A stretch of DNA of 5,994 nucleotides from YA12-FULL-51-18 sp041665305 (GTDB lineage: Bacteria > Elusimicrobiota > Elusimicrobia > Elusimicrobiales > UBA9959). Every line of letters begins with the position of its first letter. The stretch's first letter is position 1. The DNA is taken from positions 1-5,994 of the forward strand of contig JBAYJD010000085.1 of assembly GCA_041665305.1 (NCBI GenBank), written 5' to 3'. A program made the translations under genes and the position numbers. Under the pieces are notes generated by a model that had not been told where the DNA came from, did not search any database, and saw nothing but the letters and a program-made list of their open reading frames with translations. Shown here in pieces: positions 5,946 to 5,994 of the stretch.

Positions 5946-5994
5946 AGCATAAGGATTTTATTCCGTTAAAGTTGTTTTCCTGAAGTAGTGGACA
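5935..5994. mobile_element. Left end of a second related inverted-repeat element, cut by the window end
   Basis: Bases 5935-5954 match the terminus of the preceding element at 18 of 20 positions; the differences are ag for ga at 5946-5947. The following 40 bases (from attttattcc on) differ from the first element's interior, so this is not a simple tandem copy. It could be the end of a full-length insertion sequence with its transposase beyond the window, or another MITE. No ORF is visible in the 60 bases available. Confidence 0.6.

Overview
The window looks like chromosomal DNA from a diderm (Gram-negative) bacterium of moderately high GC. It carries two outer-membrane-barrel-type proteins with signal peptides, a secreted ZU5-type protein whose C-terminus resembles a type IX secretion (T9SS) or FlgD-like sorting domain, and a PorV/PorQ-like protein. 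This combination is familiar from Elusimicrobiota and FCB-related lineages. Elusimicrobiota is my best guess, but it is inferred from gene content only.

Layout, with all genes on the + strand. (1) 2-952: the 3' part of a large secreted multidomain protein (TIG/IPT-like end, ZU5-like domain, C-terminal sorting-like domain). It is followed after 48 bp by a PorV/PorQ (UPF0164)-like outer-membrane protein at 1001-1927. (2) 1928-2214: a 287-bp intergenic region. It holds a short tandem repeat over the porV-like stop codon, a 96-bp element with 25-bp imperfect terminal inverted repeats, a plausible sigma-70 promoter and a hairpin just upstream of the next ribosome binding site. (3) 2215-5062: a tightly coupled three-gene operon with ATGA overlaps at both junctions. 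It encodes a LmbE/PIG-L-type deacetylase, a WecA/TagO/MraY-superfamily polyprenyl-phosphate sugar-1-phosphate transferase and a dipeptide epimerase of the enolase superfamily. (4) 5125-5763: a signal-peptide-bearing putative outer-membrane beta-barrel protein. (5) 5768-5994: a 165-bp foldback element (MITE-like) with perfect 20-bp terminal inverted repeats, then a TA, then the first 60 bp of a second element with nearly the same terminus, cut off by the window end.

Functionally, the centre of the window is a cell-envelope operon. The transferase would start a lipid-linked glycan, the LmbE-type enzyme could deacetylate an N-acetylhexosamine in the same pathway, and the epimerase would act on murein-type dipeptides. 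The flanking genes are secreted or outer-membrane proteins. The least ordinary content is the non-coding part: two unrelated families of inverted-repeat elements, one of them present as two back-to-back ends.
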